Assembly (NCBI GenBank): GCA_942491465.1 | Contig: CALOBA010000073.1 | Location: 62,001 to 126,000 of the forward strand | Direction: 5' to 3' | Source of the DNA: CALOBA01 sp942491465 | Lineage (GTDB): Bacteria > Pseudomonadota > Gammaproteobacteria > Chromatiales > Chromatiaceae | DNA: 64,000 nt | Part shown: positions 52,755 to 62,714 of the stretch, piece by piece | Position numbering within the stretch: the stretch's first letter is position 1 | How the letters are laid out: each line of letters opens with the position of its first letter | The notes under the pieces: generated by a model | Seen by the model: only the letters and a program-made list of their open reading frames with translations | Database searches by the model: none | Told to the model about the DNA's origin: nothing | Made by a program: the position numbers and the translations under genes

Positions 52755-55588
52755 TCAATCCCGAATGGCTTGCTGCTCAGCATCCCATCCGTTCTCATTC
52801 AACTCCATCAACCGCTGATGTGCGGTTTCATACTGTTCGGCTGAAATTGATCGCTGAACGGCGGACCAAGTGCCGTCATCTTGCTCTTCAGTAACCCAAA
52901 GACCTCCGTCGTGAAACTGGGACAAAACTTCCAGAGAAAGCTCTTGCATGTCTGATGGTTGATTTTTGCCTCCAATTGCTCGCCCGATTTCGTTGTTACG
53001 AAGGTCCGCGTAACCGTCGGCAGCAGCGCTGGTTTGAAAGTTTGTTATTTGTCGATTGGCGCCGTTAACAGCAAATGGATTTGCTTCGTGGGCGTTCCCC
53101 GCTTCGTGCGCTATTTGGCCCCCGCGCGGCGAGGTGATCGGTGCCTGCCATAGCGTATGGGGGAAGGCGTGGACTTGCGATCCTTCGCGGGAACCAGTCT
53201 CCAGCCGAGGGGTGGAGGAAAGGGGATGGCCGGGGGGGGAAGGCAAAAGGGGCGGGGGGGGGGGGGAAAGGGGGGGGGGGTTGGGAAGAGGGGAGGGGGG
53301 GGAGAGGGGGGTTGGTGGGGGAGGGGGGTCGGGGAGGGAAAAGAAAGGTTGGGTGGCGGGGGGGGGGGGGGAGGGGGAGGGGGGGGGGGGGGGGGCGAGA
53401 GACCGGCAGCCAATCCCGCTACGGCACCGGCAGCGATGGCGACCGGCAAGCTGACCGGTGCTGTGGCCACAAGCGCAGCGGTAACGGCTACCGCCGCGAC
53501 CACGCCTACGGCGACGGAGATGGCTGCCTTGGCGATCCCTCCAAGACTCCAAAGCCCGAGCGGATCGCGCGCGTTGACCGGATCGTCGCCCGCATAGCCG
53601 TAGAGGTCTGGCCCACCAGCAATCCCAATCGGATCAGGACTGATATAGCGCCCCAACCCCGGATCGTAGTACCGAAAGCGGTTGTAGTGCAGCCCGGTCT
53701 CCGGGTCGTGATATTGGCCGGGGAGCCGCCAGGGTTGGCGGACGTGCTCGTGCAGGGGTATGGCCTGGCCCCAGGGGGTGGCGTCGGCGGCCCAGGCTAT
53801 GCGGCCTTGGGCATCGCTGATGCGCCGGGGGGAGCCGAGGTGGTCGTTGTGGCTGTAGTAGATCGCACCGTCGATGCGCAGGGCGAACAGGCTGCGGCTG
53901 TCGGGGTGCCAGCAGTAGTCGCGGCGGTGGGTGCCGTCGGGGCCATGCTCCAGCTCACTGATGAGCTGCTCGCCAGCCCAGAGGAAATGGGTGGTGACGG
54001 TGCGGCCATCGGCCTCGGTGACCTGTTTGTAGCTGCGCCGCGCGAAGGCGTCGTAGCCGTAGCGAATGCGCTGGCGGCGGGGGTTGCGGACCTCGACGAG
54101 CAGGCCGCGGTCGCTCCAGCGGTAGGTCCAGGTGCCGTCGGGGCCGCGGCGCTCGATGAGGCGCCCGCGGGTGTCGTAGCCGTAGGTATGGTCGCCGCTG
54201 GTCAGCAGCTTGCCGGCGGGGTCGTATTGGGCCTGGGCGGCGCCGGCTTGGAGGCGGTGGCCGGCGGCGTCGTAGCGGTCGATCTCGCCGCGGCGCCGCG
54301 GGTCGGTGCTGCAGCCTTCGACGATGGTGCTGCTGAGCCGACCGCAGGGGTCGTAGTCGTGGTGGCGCAGCGGGCGGCCCGCCTCGTTGACGGAGGTGAG
54401 GCGGTCTTCGACGTCGTAGCTGTAGCGGGCGTCGTGGACCGGGCGACCGACGGCGGTGATGAGCAGGCCGCTGAGCTTGCCGGCGGCGGTGCGGGTCTCG
54501 CGGCAACTCAGGCCGTTGGGCAGGCGGGTGTCGGTCTGGCGCTGGTCGGGGCTATGGCGGATGGGGGTCTCGGTGCCGGTCCAGTCGGTGATGCCGGCCA
54601 GATCCAGGTCGGCGTCGCGGCGGTAGCCGATGGCGCCGGTGGGGCCGTCGATGCCGATGAGGCTGCCGTTGGGGTCGTATCGGTAGCCGATGGTCGCGCT
54701 GCCGTTGGTCTCGCCTTGCAGGCGGCCATCGTCGTCGTAGCTGAATGCGATGCGCCGGTCATCGACGACGGCGGCGAGGATGCGGCCGTCGGCGTCGTGC
54801 TCGTAGTCGATGATCTCGCCGTCGCGGTAGCGGATGCGGCTGATGCGCCCGTCGCTGTAGTCGATCTGGGCGTAGGGGCCGTCGGCGTCGCCGATGGCGG
54901 CGAGTTGGGCCTGGCTCGGGTCGTCCGGGGATGGGCGCCAGAGGTAGGTCTCGCGGCGACCGTCGGGGTAGGTGACGGCCTTGGGGCGGTCCCATTGGCC
55001 GTAGGCGAAGCGGGTGACGGCGCCGTTGGCGTCGGTGACGGCGATGAGCCGGCCTTGGGCGTCGTAGTCGAAGCGCTGGCTGCCGCCGGCGCGGTCGGTG
55101 TATTCGCCCAGGTGCTCGAAGTCCGGCCAGCTCAGTGTCTCTTGGCTGCCGTCGGGGAAGCGCAGCGCGGTGAGGTTGTCGGCGCTGTCGTAGTCGAGCT
55201 GCCAGGCGGGGCCGGGGGCGTCGCCGGCGCGCCGGTCGATGCCCATGGGCCGACCGCGCTCGTCCCAGCGCAGGCCCAAACGGGTGCCGGCGGGGTCGGT
55301 GAGACCGAGCAGGCGGCCTCGGGGGTCGTTCTCCAGCGTCCAGCGCCGCCCGAGCGGGCTCTGCACCTGGCCGATGAAGCCTTGCTCGTCTGGCGCGTAG
55401 AGGGTCTGCTGGCCGAGGGGCGCTGTGACGCGCACGGTGCCGGCGGCGGGGTCGGCGACGGCGCGGCAGGGGCCGTCGTTGAGCCGCTCGGCGAGGCCGA
55501 CTGCGATGCGCTCGCGGCGCAGGGCGGCGAAGACGGCGGCGTCGAGGGGGCCGGGGCTGCCCGGTCTGTCTGCTGTATCCGGTTCCAT
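52755..55588 (-). pseudogene. Rhs-repeat toxin with a C-terminal DUF6973-like tip, frame broken by a G-rich tract
   Basis: From ATG 55588, about 780 residues show many YD repeats (LDYDSADNLTALRFPDG, RFDYDAQGRLIAVTD, YGYDTRGRL). They end in the conserved core motif RFRYYDPGLGRYISPDPIG and LYGYAGDDPVNARDPLGL, then an alanine/valine-rich membrane-like stretch. The frame then meets a tract that is almost all C on this strand (53396-53212). The tip domain (ETGSREGSQVHAFPHTLWQA, then AHEANPF and ADLRNNEIGRAIGG) is only in a different frame. The DUF6973-like pattern (H...W, AHE, NN.IGR) suggests a nuclease or related toxin. Without frame repair the tip is lost. Confidence 0.7.
53212..53396 (+). repeat. 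G-homopolymer-rich tract inside the Rhs gene
   Basis: About 185 bases that are over 80 percent G, with runs up to about 15 G broken by A, T or C. Both flanks have normal composition. It separates the Rhs core from its tip in different frames. It may be real or a base-calling artefact. Confidence 0.9.
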
Positions 55589-55600
55589 CGGATGGTCGCG

Positions 55601-55960
55601 TCAGCCCATGGCGCAGTCGACAAAGGGGGCGCCCTTAGCGGCGGCGGCCTTGAGTGCCCCGCCGCCGGCCGACATGCCGATCATGACCGTGGGGCAGCCC
55701 ATGGTGATGACGCCGCCGTGGGCGGTCATATCGCCGAGCCGCGCGGCAGGCTGGCCGCTGATGATGACGGTGGGCGAGCCCTGGGCGATGCTGTCCGGCG
55801 GGCCGATGCAGGTGGCGGTGTCGCCAACGCGGGCGGCGGGCTGGCCGCAGATGATGACGGTGGGGGCGCCGGTGGCGACGGGGCCGCCGACGTGGGGCTT
55901 GGGGCCCGGGTCGACCATCGGGCAGGTGTGCATGTCGCCAAGGCGTGCGGCTGGGGGCAT
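55601..55960 (-). CDS. PAAR-domain T6SS spike tip protein
   Basis: 119 residues from ATG 55960 (MPPAARLGDMHTCPM). Three PAAR repeats are visible: MPPAARLGDMHTC, GQPAARVGDTATC and GQPAARLGDMTAH, with conserved zinc His/Cys. It caps the VgrG spike and carries the Rhs toxin encoded 12 bases downstream. An upstream ATG at 56089 has no PAAR match. VgrG is not in the window. Confidence 0.88.
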   Translation of the reverse strand: MPPAARLGDMHTCPMVDPGPKPHVGGPVATGAPTVIICGQPAARVGDTATCIGPPDSIAQGSPTVIISGQPAARLGDMTAHGGVITMGCPTVMIGMSAGGGALKAAAAKGAPFVDCAMG

Positions 55961-56358
55961 GGCGGGTCTCCGTGTGCAGGTCCTTTCGGCTTGCGTCACT
56001 GCGCTCCGTAAGCCGAGACTGTCGTTTGATCGGAGCATATCCTGGGGATATGCCCGACGAAAACCCAGGACTCCATCGATAATTGACACAGGTCAAGCGG
56101 AGTCTTACAAACAACACACACCCCACGATGGGGACCGGCCAGATGGCGGCGAAGGTTGAAGACCACACCGCAACCGATGTCGACGACGGCATCGATGGCG
56201 GGACGACAACCGCCTTGGCGGAGCGCGAAGATGCGGACATGTGCGCCGCATGTGGCTTGGGGCAGCGTAGGATATTGCGCCGGCTTGCCCCGTTGCAGCA
56301 GTGATTCAACCGAAGCATGCGCCATGGCTGCTTCATCCCGATCCCCAATCCCATCGCC

Positions 56359-56916
56359 ATGCCCGATCTGTTCTCTCCAACCCGGCGCTCCCGCCTGATG
56401 GCGCGGATCAGCGGCCGGGACACCAAGCCGGAATGGGTCCTGCGCTCGGCGCTGCATCGGCTGGGCTTCCGGTATCGCCTGGGCGGTGCCGGTCTGCGCG
56501 GACGTCCGGATCTGGTGCTGCCCAGGTACCGCACCGTCATCTTCGTCCACGGCTGCTTCTGGCATCGGCACCCGGGCTGCAAGCGCGCCACGCAGCCCAA
56601 GACCAACGCCGCCTTCTGGCAGGCCAAGCTCGACCGCAACGTGCAGCGGGATGCGGACAACGCCTGCGCCCTCGCCGCCGCGGGCTGGGCGGTGATCACG
56701 GTCTGGGAGTGCGAGCTGTACCGGGACCCGGTTGCGGTGGCCGAGGGTATTGCCGCCCGGCTGCGACCGAGCCCGACGCCCGAGTTGCAGTATCCGACAC
56801 CCGGCGAGCGGCTGGACCGCGCGCAGCTGCTGGCGGTGGCCGAGCAGAAGGTGCGCTATCGGCTCGGCGATGCCGCGTTGCCCGCCAACCCCGACGACGA
56901 GACCGACCCCGCATGA
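56359..56916 (+). CDS. vsr: Very short patch repair (Vsr) endonuclease
   Basis: 185 residues from ATG 56359 (MPDLFSPTRRSRLMARI). SGRDTKPEWVLRSALHRLG, RGRPDLVLPRYRTVIFVHG and CFWHRHPGCKRAT are diagnostic. Vsr nicks T:G mismatches that arise by deamination of methylated cytosine. The stop overlaps the next start (ATGA), a standard vsr-dcm arrangement. Confidence 0.92.
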   Translation: MPDLFSPTRRSRLMARISGRDTKPEWVLRSALHRLGFRYRLGGAGLRGRPDLVLPRYRTVIFVHGCFWHRHPGCKRATQPKTNAAFWQAKLDRNVQRDADNACALAAAGWAVITVWECELYRDPVAVAEGIAARLRPSPTPELQYPTPGERLDRAQLLAVAEQKVRYRLGDAALPANPDDETDPA

Positions 56917-58109
56917 GCGATCCCGCAGGCGGCTTCACCGTCGTCGACCTGTTCTCCGGTGCCGGGGGCATGAGCCTCGGCTTTCATCGCCACCCGGGCT
57001 TTCGGCTGGTCGCCGCCGCCGATGCCGAGATCGGCAAGCCGAGCGGCGGCGCACTGCAATGCAACGGCACCTACGCGCGCAACATCGGCATTGCCCCCAA
57101 GGCCCTCGACCTGGCCGCACTCCCGCCCGAGCGCTTGGCCGCCGCGCTGGGGCTCGGGGGCGTCGCCGGTGTCGATGTGCTCAGCGTCTGCCCGCCCTGC
57201 ACCGGCTTCAGCCGAGCCAATCCCCACAACCATCGCAACGACGACCATCGCAACGGCCTGGTGGGGCGTGCCGCGGCCTTCGCGCTGGCCCTGGATGCCG
57301 ACATCGTCGTGATGGAGAACGCCCGCGAACTCATCCGCGGCAACTTCTCCCACCACTATCAGGCGTTCCGCACCACGCTGACCCGTCGCGGCTACCGGGT
57401 TGCCGGGGCCAACTACCTGCTCAGCCGCTTCGGCCTGCCCCAGGTGCGTGAGCGCGCCATCGTCATCGCCGTCAAGCCGGCGCTTAGCCTGCGCACGCCC
57501 GACGACCTATGGCACGGCTGGACGGTCCGCCCCCAGGCGCTGACGGTCCGCCGCGCCTTCCAGGCCATCAGCGCGGACGCGACCGGGCGCCTTGCCTACC
57601 CCGGCTTCGCCTCGTCCGAGGTGCTGCGCCGCATCCGCGCCATCCCCCGTGATGGCGGCTCCTGGATGGACCTGCTCGCCCATGCCGAGGCCGAGACCTT
57701 GCTCACGCCGTCGATGCAGCGCATCGCCGCCGCGGGCCGCTTCGGCTCCTACCCCGACGTCTACGGCCGGATGGCCTGGGACCGGCCGGCCCCGACCATC
57801 AAGCGCGAGTGCGCCCACGTCGGCAACGGGCGCTATGCGCATCCCGAAGCGGACCGCCTCTGCTCGGTCCGCGAGATGGCCATGCTGCAGGGCTTCCCGA
57901 ACCCGTTCGTGCTCGCCGATGCCGGCCTGTCCAACCGCTACCGCCACATCGGCGATGCGGTACCGCCGCTGATCTCCTATCAGATCGCCCACCTCTGCGA
58001 CTGGATCTTGACCGGACGCAAGCCCGATATGCGCGACATCATCCTGCCGGGGACCCAGCTGCGAGGGACCGATCTGGTTTGCGAGCGAGAACCCCGGCCT
58101 TGCCGATGA
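56913..58109 (+). CDS. dcm: DNA (cytosine-5) methyltransferase
   Basis: 398 residues from ATG 56913. Motif I is VDLFSGAGGMSLGF near 12, the catalytic motif IV is CPPCTGFS near 94, motif VI is MENARELI near 133, motif VIII is QVRERAIVIA, and motif X is NRYRHIGDAVPPLIS near the end. It makes 5-methylcytosine; target not predictable. No restriction enzyme partner is seen, so it may be a solitary Dcm-type enzyme or a remnant of a restriction system. Confidence 0.9.
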   Translation: MSDPAGGFTVVDLFSGAGGMSLGFHRHPGFRLVAAADAEIGKPSGGALQCNGTYARNIGIAPKALDLAALPPERLAAALGLGGVAGVDVLSVCPPCTGFSRANPHNHRNDDHRNGLVGRAAAFALALDADIVVMENARELIRGNFSHHYQAFRTTLTRRGYRVAGANYLLSRFGLPQVRERAIVIAVKPALSLRTPDDLWHGWTVRPQALTVRRAFQAISADATGRLAYPGFASSEVLRRIRAIPRDGGSWMDLLAHAEAETLLTPSMQRIAAAGRFGSYPDVYGRMAWDRPAPTIKRECAHVGNGRYAHPEADRLCSVREMAMLQGFPNPFVLADAGLSNRYRHIGDAVPPLISYQIAHLCDWILTGRKPDMRDIILPGTQLRGTDLVCEREPRPCR

Positions 58110-58162
58110 CACCGCTCCCCAGACCCTGAACGCCCGCGCAGACGCGAGCGAGCGCGCGGGCC

Positions 58163-58413
58163 GGCTTATCCCCGGGTGCTGTTCGGCAACTGTGGGTAAC
58201 CCTGTCGACAACCGAGCCAAGTCGCTGATTCCACGGCTGTGAACGTTCGGTTGATCGAAAATCGTACAGGCGGGCGGCGCGGAAGTCCCCCCTGGGCCCC
58301 GGCCCTGGCTTATCCCCGGGCGCTGTTAAACAGTTGTGGATAAGTGTGTCGATAACCGCTCCAAGTTGCTGTTCCTGCGGGTGTGCCCTATAGATCGTCC
58401 GAAAATCGTACAG
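58163..58413. repeat. Two diverged 107-bp direct repeats with DnaA-box-like motifs
   Basis: Copies at 58163-58269 and 58307-58413 both start GGCTTATCCCCGGG and end GAAAATCGTACAG. They carry TGTGGGTAA (58191-58199) and TGTGGATAA (58335-58343) in the same position. The second is an exact inverse of the DnaA box TTATCCACA. A third relative, TGTGGAGAA, is at 58495. No replication gene is near. Confidence 0.7.
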
Positions 58414-58559
58414 TTTTTCAAGTCGTTGAATGTTAGCGCCTTTACGGCGCTTCCCCCGCTGCTTGACGGCCCTGGGACGAGCCTGCGGACAAGCTGTGGA
58501 GAACCTGAGGACGGCGACGCCCAATTGCCTGAATGGCTTGAGAGTCTTGGCTGGAAGAA

Positions 58560-58722
58560 TACCCATTGACGCGTACATGCTCGGCAAGATCGCCTCCGCC
58601 GGCCAGAACGGCCAGTTCCGCACCCCGCGCCACATCATCCAGCTGATGGTTGAGATGGTCGAGATGGTCGCCCCGACCCCCGACGACGTCCTATGTGACC
58701 CCGCCGGCGGCACCTGCAATCA
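58560..58722 (+). pseudogene. N-6 DNA methylase fragment
   Basis: About 50 residues (DAYMLGKIASAGQNGQFRTP then IIQLMVEM and VLCDPAGGTC) match the motif I region of type I methylase subunits (..GQFRTPRHI...DPA.GT). The frame runs into the 83-bp tandem array, so the gene is broken. It might belong to the same gene type as the N-terminal fragment at 47177-48025. Confidence 0.55.
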
Positions 58723-59170
58723 GCGGCGAGACGCCGCTGCTCCCAGTCCCCGGAGCGGGGGCGTCCCGCCCCCGAGCCGCCGCAGGTGGCCGCCGCGGCC
58801 AATCAGCGGCGAGACGCCGCTGCTCCCAGTCCCCGGAGCGGGGGCGTCCCGCCCCCGACCCGCCGCAGGCTAGGCTGCCGCCGCGGCCAATCAGCGGCGA
58901 GACGCCGCTGCTCCCAGTCCCCGGAGCGGGGGCGTCCCGCCCCCGAGCCGCCGCAGGCTGCCGCCGCGGCCAATCAGCGGCGAGACGCCGCTGCTCCCAG
59001 TCCCCGGAGCGGGGGCGTCCCGCCCCCGAGCCGCCGCAGGCTGCCGCCGCGACCAATCAGCGGCGAGACGCCGCTGCTCTCAGTCCCCGGAGCGGGGGCG
59101 TCCCGCCCCCGAGCCGCCGCAGGTTGCCGCCGCGGCCAATCAGCGGCGAGACGCCGCTGCTCCCAGTCCA
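58718..59170 (+). repeat. 83-bp tandem array
   Basis: Starts of the shared AATCAGCGGCGAGACG are at 58718, 58801, 58889, 58972, 59055 and 59138: five complete units, one of 88 bp, and a partial sixth. Each unit holds two hairpins (AGCGGCG/CGCCGCT; GCGGGGGCG/CGCCCCCG-like). It starts inside the methylase fragment. Confidence 0.93.
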
Positions 59171-59288
59171 AGGAAACCCGGCTCTGGCCGTCGCTGGGTC
59201 TCGTGCCTCAACCCGACTACGCACCCGGCCGTGCGCCCGGCGTTGCGGTTAGACTGCGCCGTTGTCGATCTGGTTTGTCGGGGGTCTT

Positions 59289-60470
59289 ATGTCGCGTGGT
59301 CCGTTGTCGGTGTTGGCGTCGGGTATTTTCGGTTTGGTGCTGACGATGGGCGTGGCGCGCTTTGCGTATACGCCGATGCTGGCCTATATGCAGCCGCAGA
59401 CCGGTATGGGCGATGCCTTGGCCGGTTGGCTTGCCGGTTGGAACTATTTGGGCTACCTGTCCGGGGTGCTGTTGGTGACCCGGCTGAAGGACCTGATGCT
59501 GAAGGATCGGCTCTATCGCATCGGGCTGGTGCTGGCGGTGTTGACCACGGCGATGATGGCGCTGGCCGAGTCCCCGGTGTTGTGGGGCGTGAGCCGCTAT
59601 CTGGCGGGGCTCAGCACCGCCGCGGGGCTGATGCTGGGCTCGGGGCTGATCCTCAACTGGCTGATCCGGCATGGGCATCGGGCGGAGCTGGGGCTGCACT
59701 TCAGCGGCCTTGGCATCGGCATCCTGTTCGGGGGGCTGTTGGTGGAGCTCGCCGCGCCCTTTGCGGACTGGCGCGGGCAGTGGTGGCTGCTGACCTTTGT
59801 CGGGGTGGTGCTGATGGTGCCGGCCTGGCGTTGGCTGCCGCGGCCCAATCAGGGTAAGCCGCTGGCCGCGCATCATGTCGACGGCGCCGGCGAGCCCCCG
59901 CCCTGGTGGTTGTGGCTGCTGCAGGGGGCCTATCTGTGCGCCGGTTTCGGCTACGCCATCAATGCCACCTTTACCGTGCTGATCACCGACCAGCAGCCGG
60001 CGCTGGCGGGGCAGGGCGGGCTGATGTGGCTGCTGGTGGGCGTGGCGGCGGCGCCGGCGCCGATCCTCTGGGATCGGGTGGCGCGCCGGCTCGGCTACCT
60101 GCGCACCTTGCAGCTGGCGTACCTGCTGCAGATCTTGGGCATCGTGCTGCCGGTGATAAGCGGCTCGCTGGCGGCAGCGGTGGCCAGCTCGCTGCTGTTC
60201 GGGCTCACCTTCATCGGCATCGTGTCGCTGGTGCTCACCATGGTGGGCGTGCGCTTCCCGGCGCATCCGGCGCAGATCATGGCGAAGTTGACCCTGGGCT
60301 ACGGCGTCGCCCAGATCGTCGCGCCCGTGGTCGCCGGTGAATTGTCCGAGCTTACCGGTACCTTCAACGGCTCCCTGGTGATGGTGGCGGCCATCATGGC
60401 CCTGGGGCTGGGCTGTCTGTTGGCCATGACGCGGGTGGCGGGGGTGCGCGATGCGGGCAACGTTGGCTAA
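59289..60470 (+). CDS. YbfB/YjiJ family MFS transporter
   Basis: 393 residues from ATG 59289 with 12 predicted helices. FGLVLTMGVARFAYTPML at the N-terminus, GWLAGWNYLGYLSG and YLAGLSTAAGLMLGSGLIL fit the YbfB/YjiJ group of the major facilitator superfamily. Substrates are unknown. The gene is next to a TRAP permease 126 bases downstream, but that does not prove a shared function. Confidence 0.82.
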   Translation: MSRGPLSVLASGIFGLVLTMGVARFAYTPMLAYMQPQTGMGDALAGWLAGWNYLGYLSGVLLVTRLKDLMLKDRLYRIGLVLAVLTTAMMALAESPVLWGVSRYLAGLSTAAGLMLGSGLILNWLIRHGHRAELGLHFSGLGIGILFGGLLVELAAPFADWRGQWWLLTFVGVVLMVPAWRWLPRPNQGKPLAAHHVDGAGEPPPWWLWLLQGAYLCAGFGYAINATFTVLITDQQPALAGQGGLMWLLVGVAAAPAPILWDRVARRLGYLRTLQLAYLLQILGIVLPVISGSLAAAVASSLLFGLTFIGIVSLVLTMVGVRFPAHPAQIMAKLTLGYGVAQIVAPVVAGELSELTGTFNGSLVMVAAIMALGLGCLLAMTRVAGVRDAGNVG

Positions 60471-60596
60471 CAGCGCTAGGCTGGGTTGACGTCGGGAGAT
60501 CCAGCTCCGGCCGTCGCTGGGTTGCGTTCCTTTACCCGGCCAACGCGTTATGATCTAGCGTTCAACACCTCGCCGCGGGCATCCCAGGGTCGGCCT

Positions 60597-62714
60597 ATGC
60601 AACCAACCTCCCGGAATCACTCATCTCGGCTCGACGTCGGCCTGCGCCAAGGTCCGCGGGTGCGCGCGCTGGTCTATGGGCTCGGGGCGGCGCTGGCGCT
60701 GCTGCATCTGGTGATGAACTTCACCACCTGGTTCTCGACCCAGTGGCAGGCGACCATCCATTTCACCGGGCTTGGGGTGTTGGCGCTGCTGCTGTACCCG
60801 CCGCTGCGCCGGGAGGCGCTGGCGCGCTCGCGCTGGGTGCTGGCCTTGGATATGGCCTTCGGTGCGCTGGTGGTCGGCGCGACGCTGTGGCTCATCGCAT
60901 CGGAAGACGCGATCTACGCCCGCGGTGTCGAGCTGACCGGTACCGAGCAGGTGCTGGCCGTCATCACCATCGTCGGCGCCGTCGAGCTGGTGCGCCGCAC
61001 CACCGGCTGGATCATCCCGCTGCTGATCGTCGTGGCGCTGAGCTATGTGCTCTGGTGGGGTGGGCTGATCGACGGGGTCATGCGCTTCGCGGGCTTGAGC
61101 GTGCAGACGGTGCTGTTTCGCAGCATCTTCGGCGACGATGCCCTGTTCGGCAGCCTGGCGCAGATCTCGGTGAGCTTTGTCTTCCTGTTCATCCTGTTCG
61201 GGGCCTTTCTGGTGCGCTCCGGGGCCGGCGACTTCGTCGTCGCCATGGCCCGGGCGCTGGCCGGGCGGATCGTCGGCGGGCCGGGGCTGGTGGCCGTGGT
61301 CAGCTCGGGGCTCACCGGGACCATCTCCGGCTCGGCCATCGCCAACACCGTCTCCACCGGCGTCATCACCATCCCGATGATGATCCGCGCCGGCTTCCCG
61401 CCGCGCTTTGCCGCCGCAGTGGAGGCCGCGGCCAGCACCGGCGGCCAGCTGATGCCGCCGATCATGGGCGCCGGCGCCTTCGTCATGGCCAGCTACACCC
61501 AGATCCCCTACGGGCAGATCGTGCTGGTGGCGGCGCTGCCGGCGCTGCTGTACTTCCTGTCGGTGGCCTTCTTCGTGCGTATCGAGGCCAAGCGACTCGG
61601 CTTTCAGCGCGATGGGGGGCAGCCGGCGGACGGCGAGGGCCTGCGGACCATCCTGCGCAACGGCGGCCTGGTCTTCGTGGTCCCCATCGGCGTGCTGATC
61701 GGCATGCTGGTGGCCGGCTTCACGCCGACCTATGCCGCCGGCGTCGCCATCCTGGCGGTGGTGGGCGCGAGCTGGCTGACGCCGCGGCGGATGGGGCCGC
61801 GGGCGATCTTCGATGCGCTGGCGCTGGGCAGCCGCAACATGATCACCACCGGGCTGTTGCTGGTGGCCGTGGGCCTGGTGGTCAACGTCATCGCCATGAC
61901 CGGCGTCGGCAACACCCTGTCGCTGATGATCCAGTCCTGGGCCGGCGGCAGCCTGTTGCTGGCCCTGGTGCTGATCGCGCTGGCGTCGCTGGTGCTGGGC
62001 ATGGGTCTTCCGGTCACCGCCGCCTACATCGTGTTGGCGACGTTGTCGGCCCCGGCGCTGTACAACCTCATCGCCGAGGCCCAGGTCATCGCGCTGATCG
62101 CCGACGGCGCGGCGCTGCCGGCGGCCACCAGCGCCATGCTGATGCTGGCCGCCCCGGAGCAGGCCGCGCTGGCCGGCCAGCCCATGTCCGCGGACCAGGC
62201 CCAGGCCCTGCTCGCGGCCCTGCGCGGCCTCGATCCGTCGCTGGTCACCGGCCTGTACGAGCAGCTGCTCAGCCCGGCGCTGGTCACCGGCATCCTGCTC
62301 TCGGCGCACATGATCATCTTCTGGCTCAGTCAGGACAGCAACGTCACCCCGCCGGTCTGCCTCACCGCCTTTGCCGCCGCCGCCATCGCCGGCAGCGGCC
62401 AGATGCGCACCGGGCTCACCGCCTGGAAGCTCGCCAAGGGGTTGTACGTCGTCCCGGTGCTGTTCGCCTACACGCCGTTTCTCTACGGCGACTGGGTGCA
62501 GGTGTTGAGCATCTTCGCCTTTGCGTTGCTGGCGCTGTATGCGCTGGCCTGCGCCTTCCAGGGCTGGCTCGGTCGGCCGCTGGGCTGGCTCGCGCGGGCG
62601 CTGCTCGGTGCCGCGGCGCTGGCGATGCTCTGGCCCGGATCGGATTGGGTGCATGGGGCCGGGGCGCTGGTCCTGGCCGGCTTGGTCGTCCGGGCTTACC
62701 GCTATGGCGATTGA
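60597..62714 (+). CDS. TRAP transporter, fused small and large permease subunits
   Basis: 705 residues from ATG 60597 (MQPTSRNHSSRLDVGLRQG). Residues 30-170 form the DctQ-like small subunit. The rest is a DctM-like large subunit with GAFLVRSGAGDFVVAMARAL, GTISGSAIANTVSTG, TGGQLMPPIMGAGAF and LASLVLGMGLPVTAAYIV. Fused permeases of this kind usually work with TAXI-type periplasmic binding proteins. No binding protein gene is in the window. The protein imports an unknown carboxylate using a sodium gradient. Confidence 0.9.
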   Translation: MQPTSRNHSSRLDVGLRQGPRVRALVYGLGAALALLHLVMNFTTWFSTQWQATIHFTGLGVLALLLYPPLRREALARSRWVLALDMAFGALVVGATLWLIASEDAIYARGVELTGTEQVLAVITIVGAVELVRRTTGWIIPLLIVVALSYVLWWGGLIDGVMRFAGLSVQTVLFRSIFGDDALFGSLAQISVSFVFLFILFGAFLVRSGAGDFVVAMARALAGRIVGGPGLVAVVSSGLTGTISGSAIANTVSTGVITIPMMIRAGFPPRFAAAVEAAASTGGQLMPPIMGAGAFVMASYTQIPYGQIVLVAALPALLYFLSVAFFVRIEAKRLGFQRDGGQPADGEGLRTILRNGGLVFVVPIGVLIGMLVAGFTPTYAAGVAILAVVGASWLTPRRMGPRAIFDALALGSRNMITTGLLLVAVGLVVNVIAMTGVGNTLSLMIQSWAGGSLLLALVLIALASLVLGMGLPVTAAYIVLATLSAPALYNLIAEAQVIALIADGAALPAATSAMLMLAAPEQAALAGQPMSADQAQALLAALRGLDPSLVTGLYEQLLSPALVTGILLSAHMIIFWLSQDSNVTPPVCLTAFAAAAIAGSGQMRTGLTAWKLAKGLYVVPVLFAYTPFLYGDWVQVLSIFAFALLALYALACAFQGWLGRPLGWLARALLGAAALAMLWPGSDWVHGAGALVLAGLVVRAYRYGD

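Noticed and set aside
53141..56011. A 956-codon open frame on the plus strand
   Set aside because: It is antisense to the Rhs gene and rich in Gly/Ala/Val from the opposite-strand YD repeats. No domain or ribosome site.
58163..58503. Replication origin
   Set aside because: Only three DnaA-like motifs, with no AT-rich unwinding region and no dnaA, dnaN or rep gene close by.
58718..59170. Possible CRISPR array
   Set aside because: There are no unique spacers; whole 83-bp units repeat.
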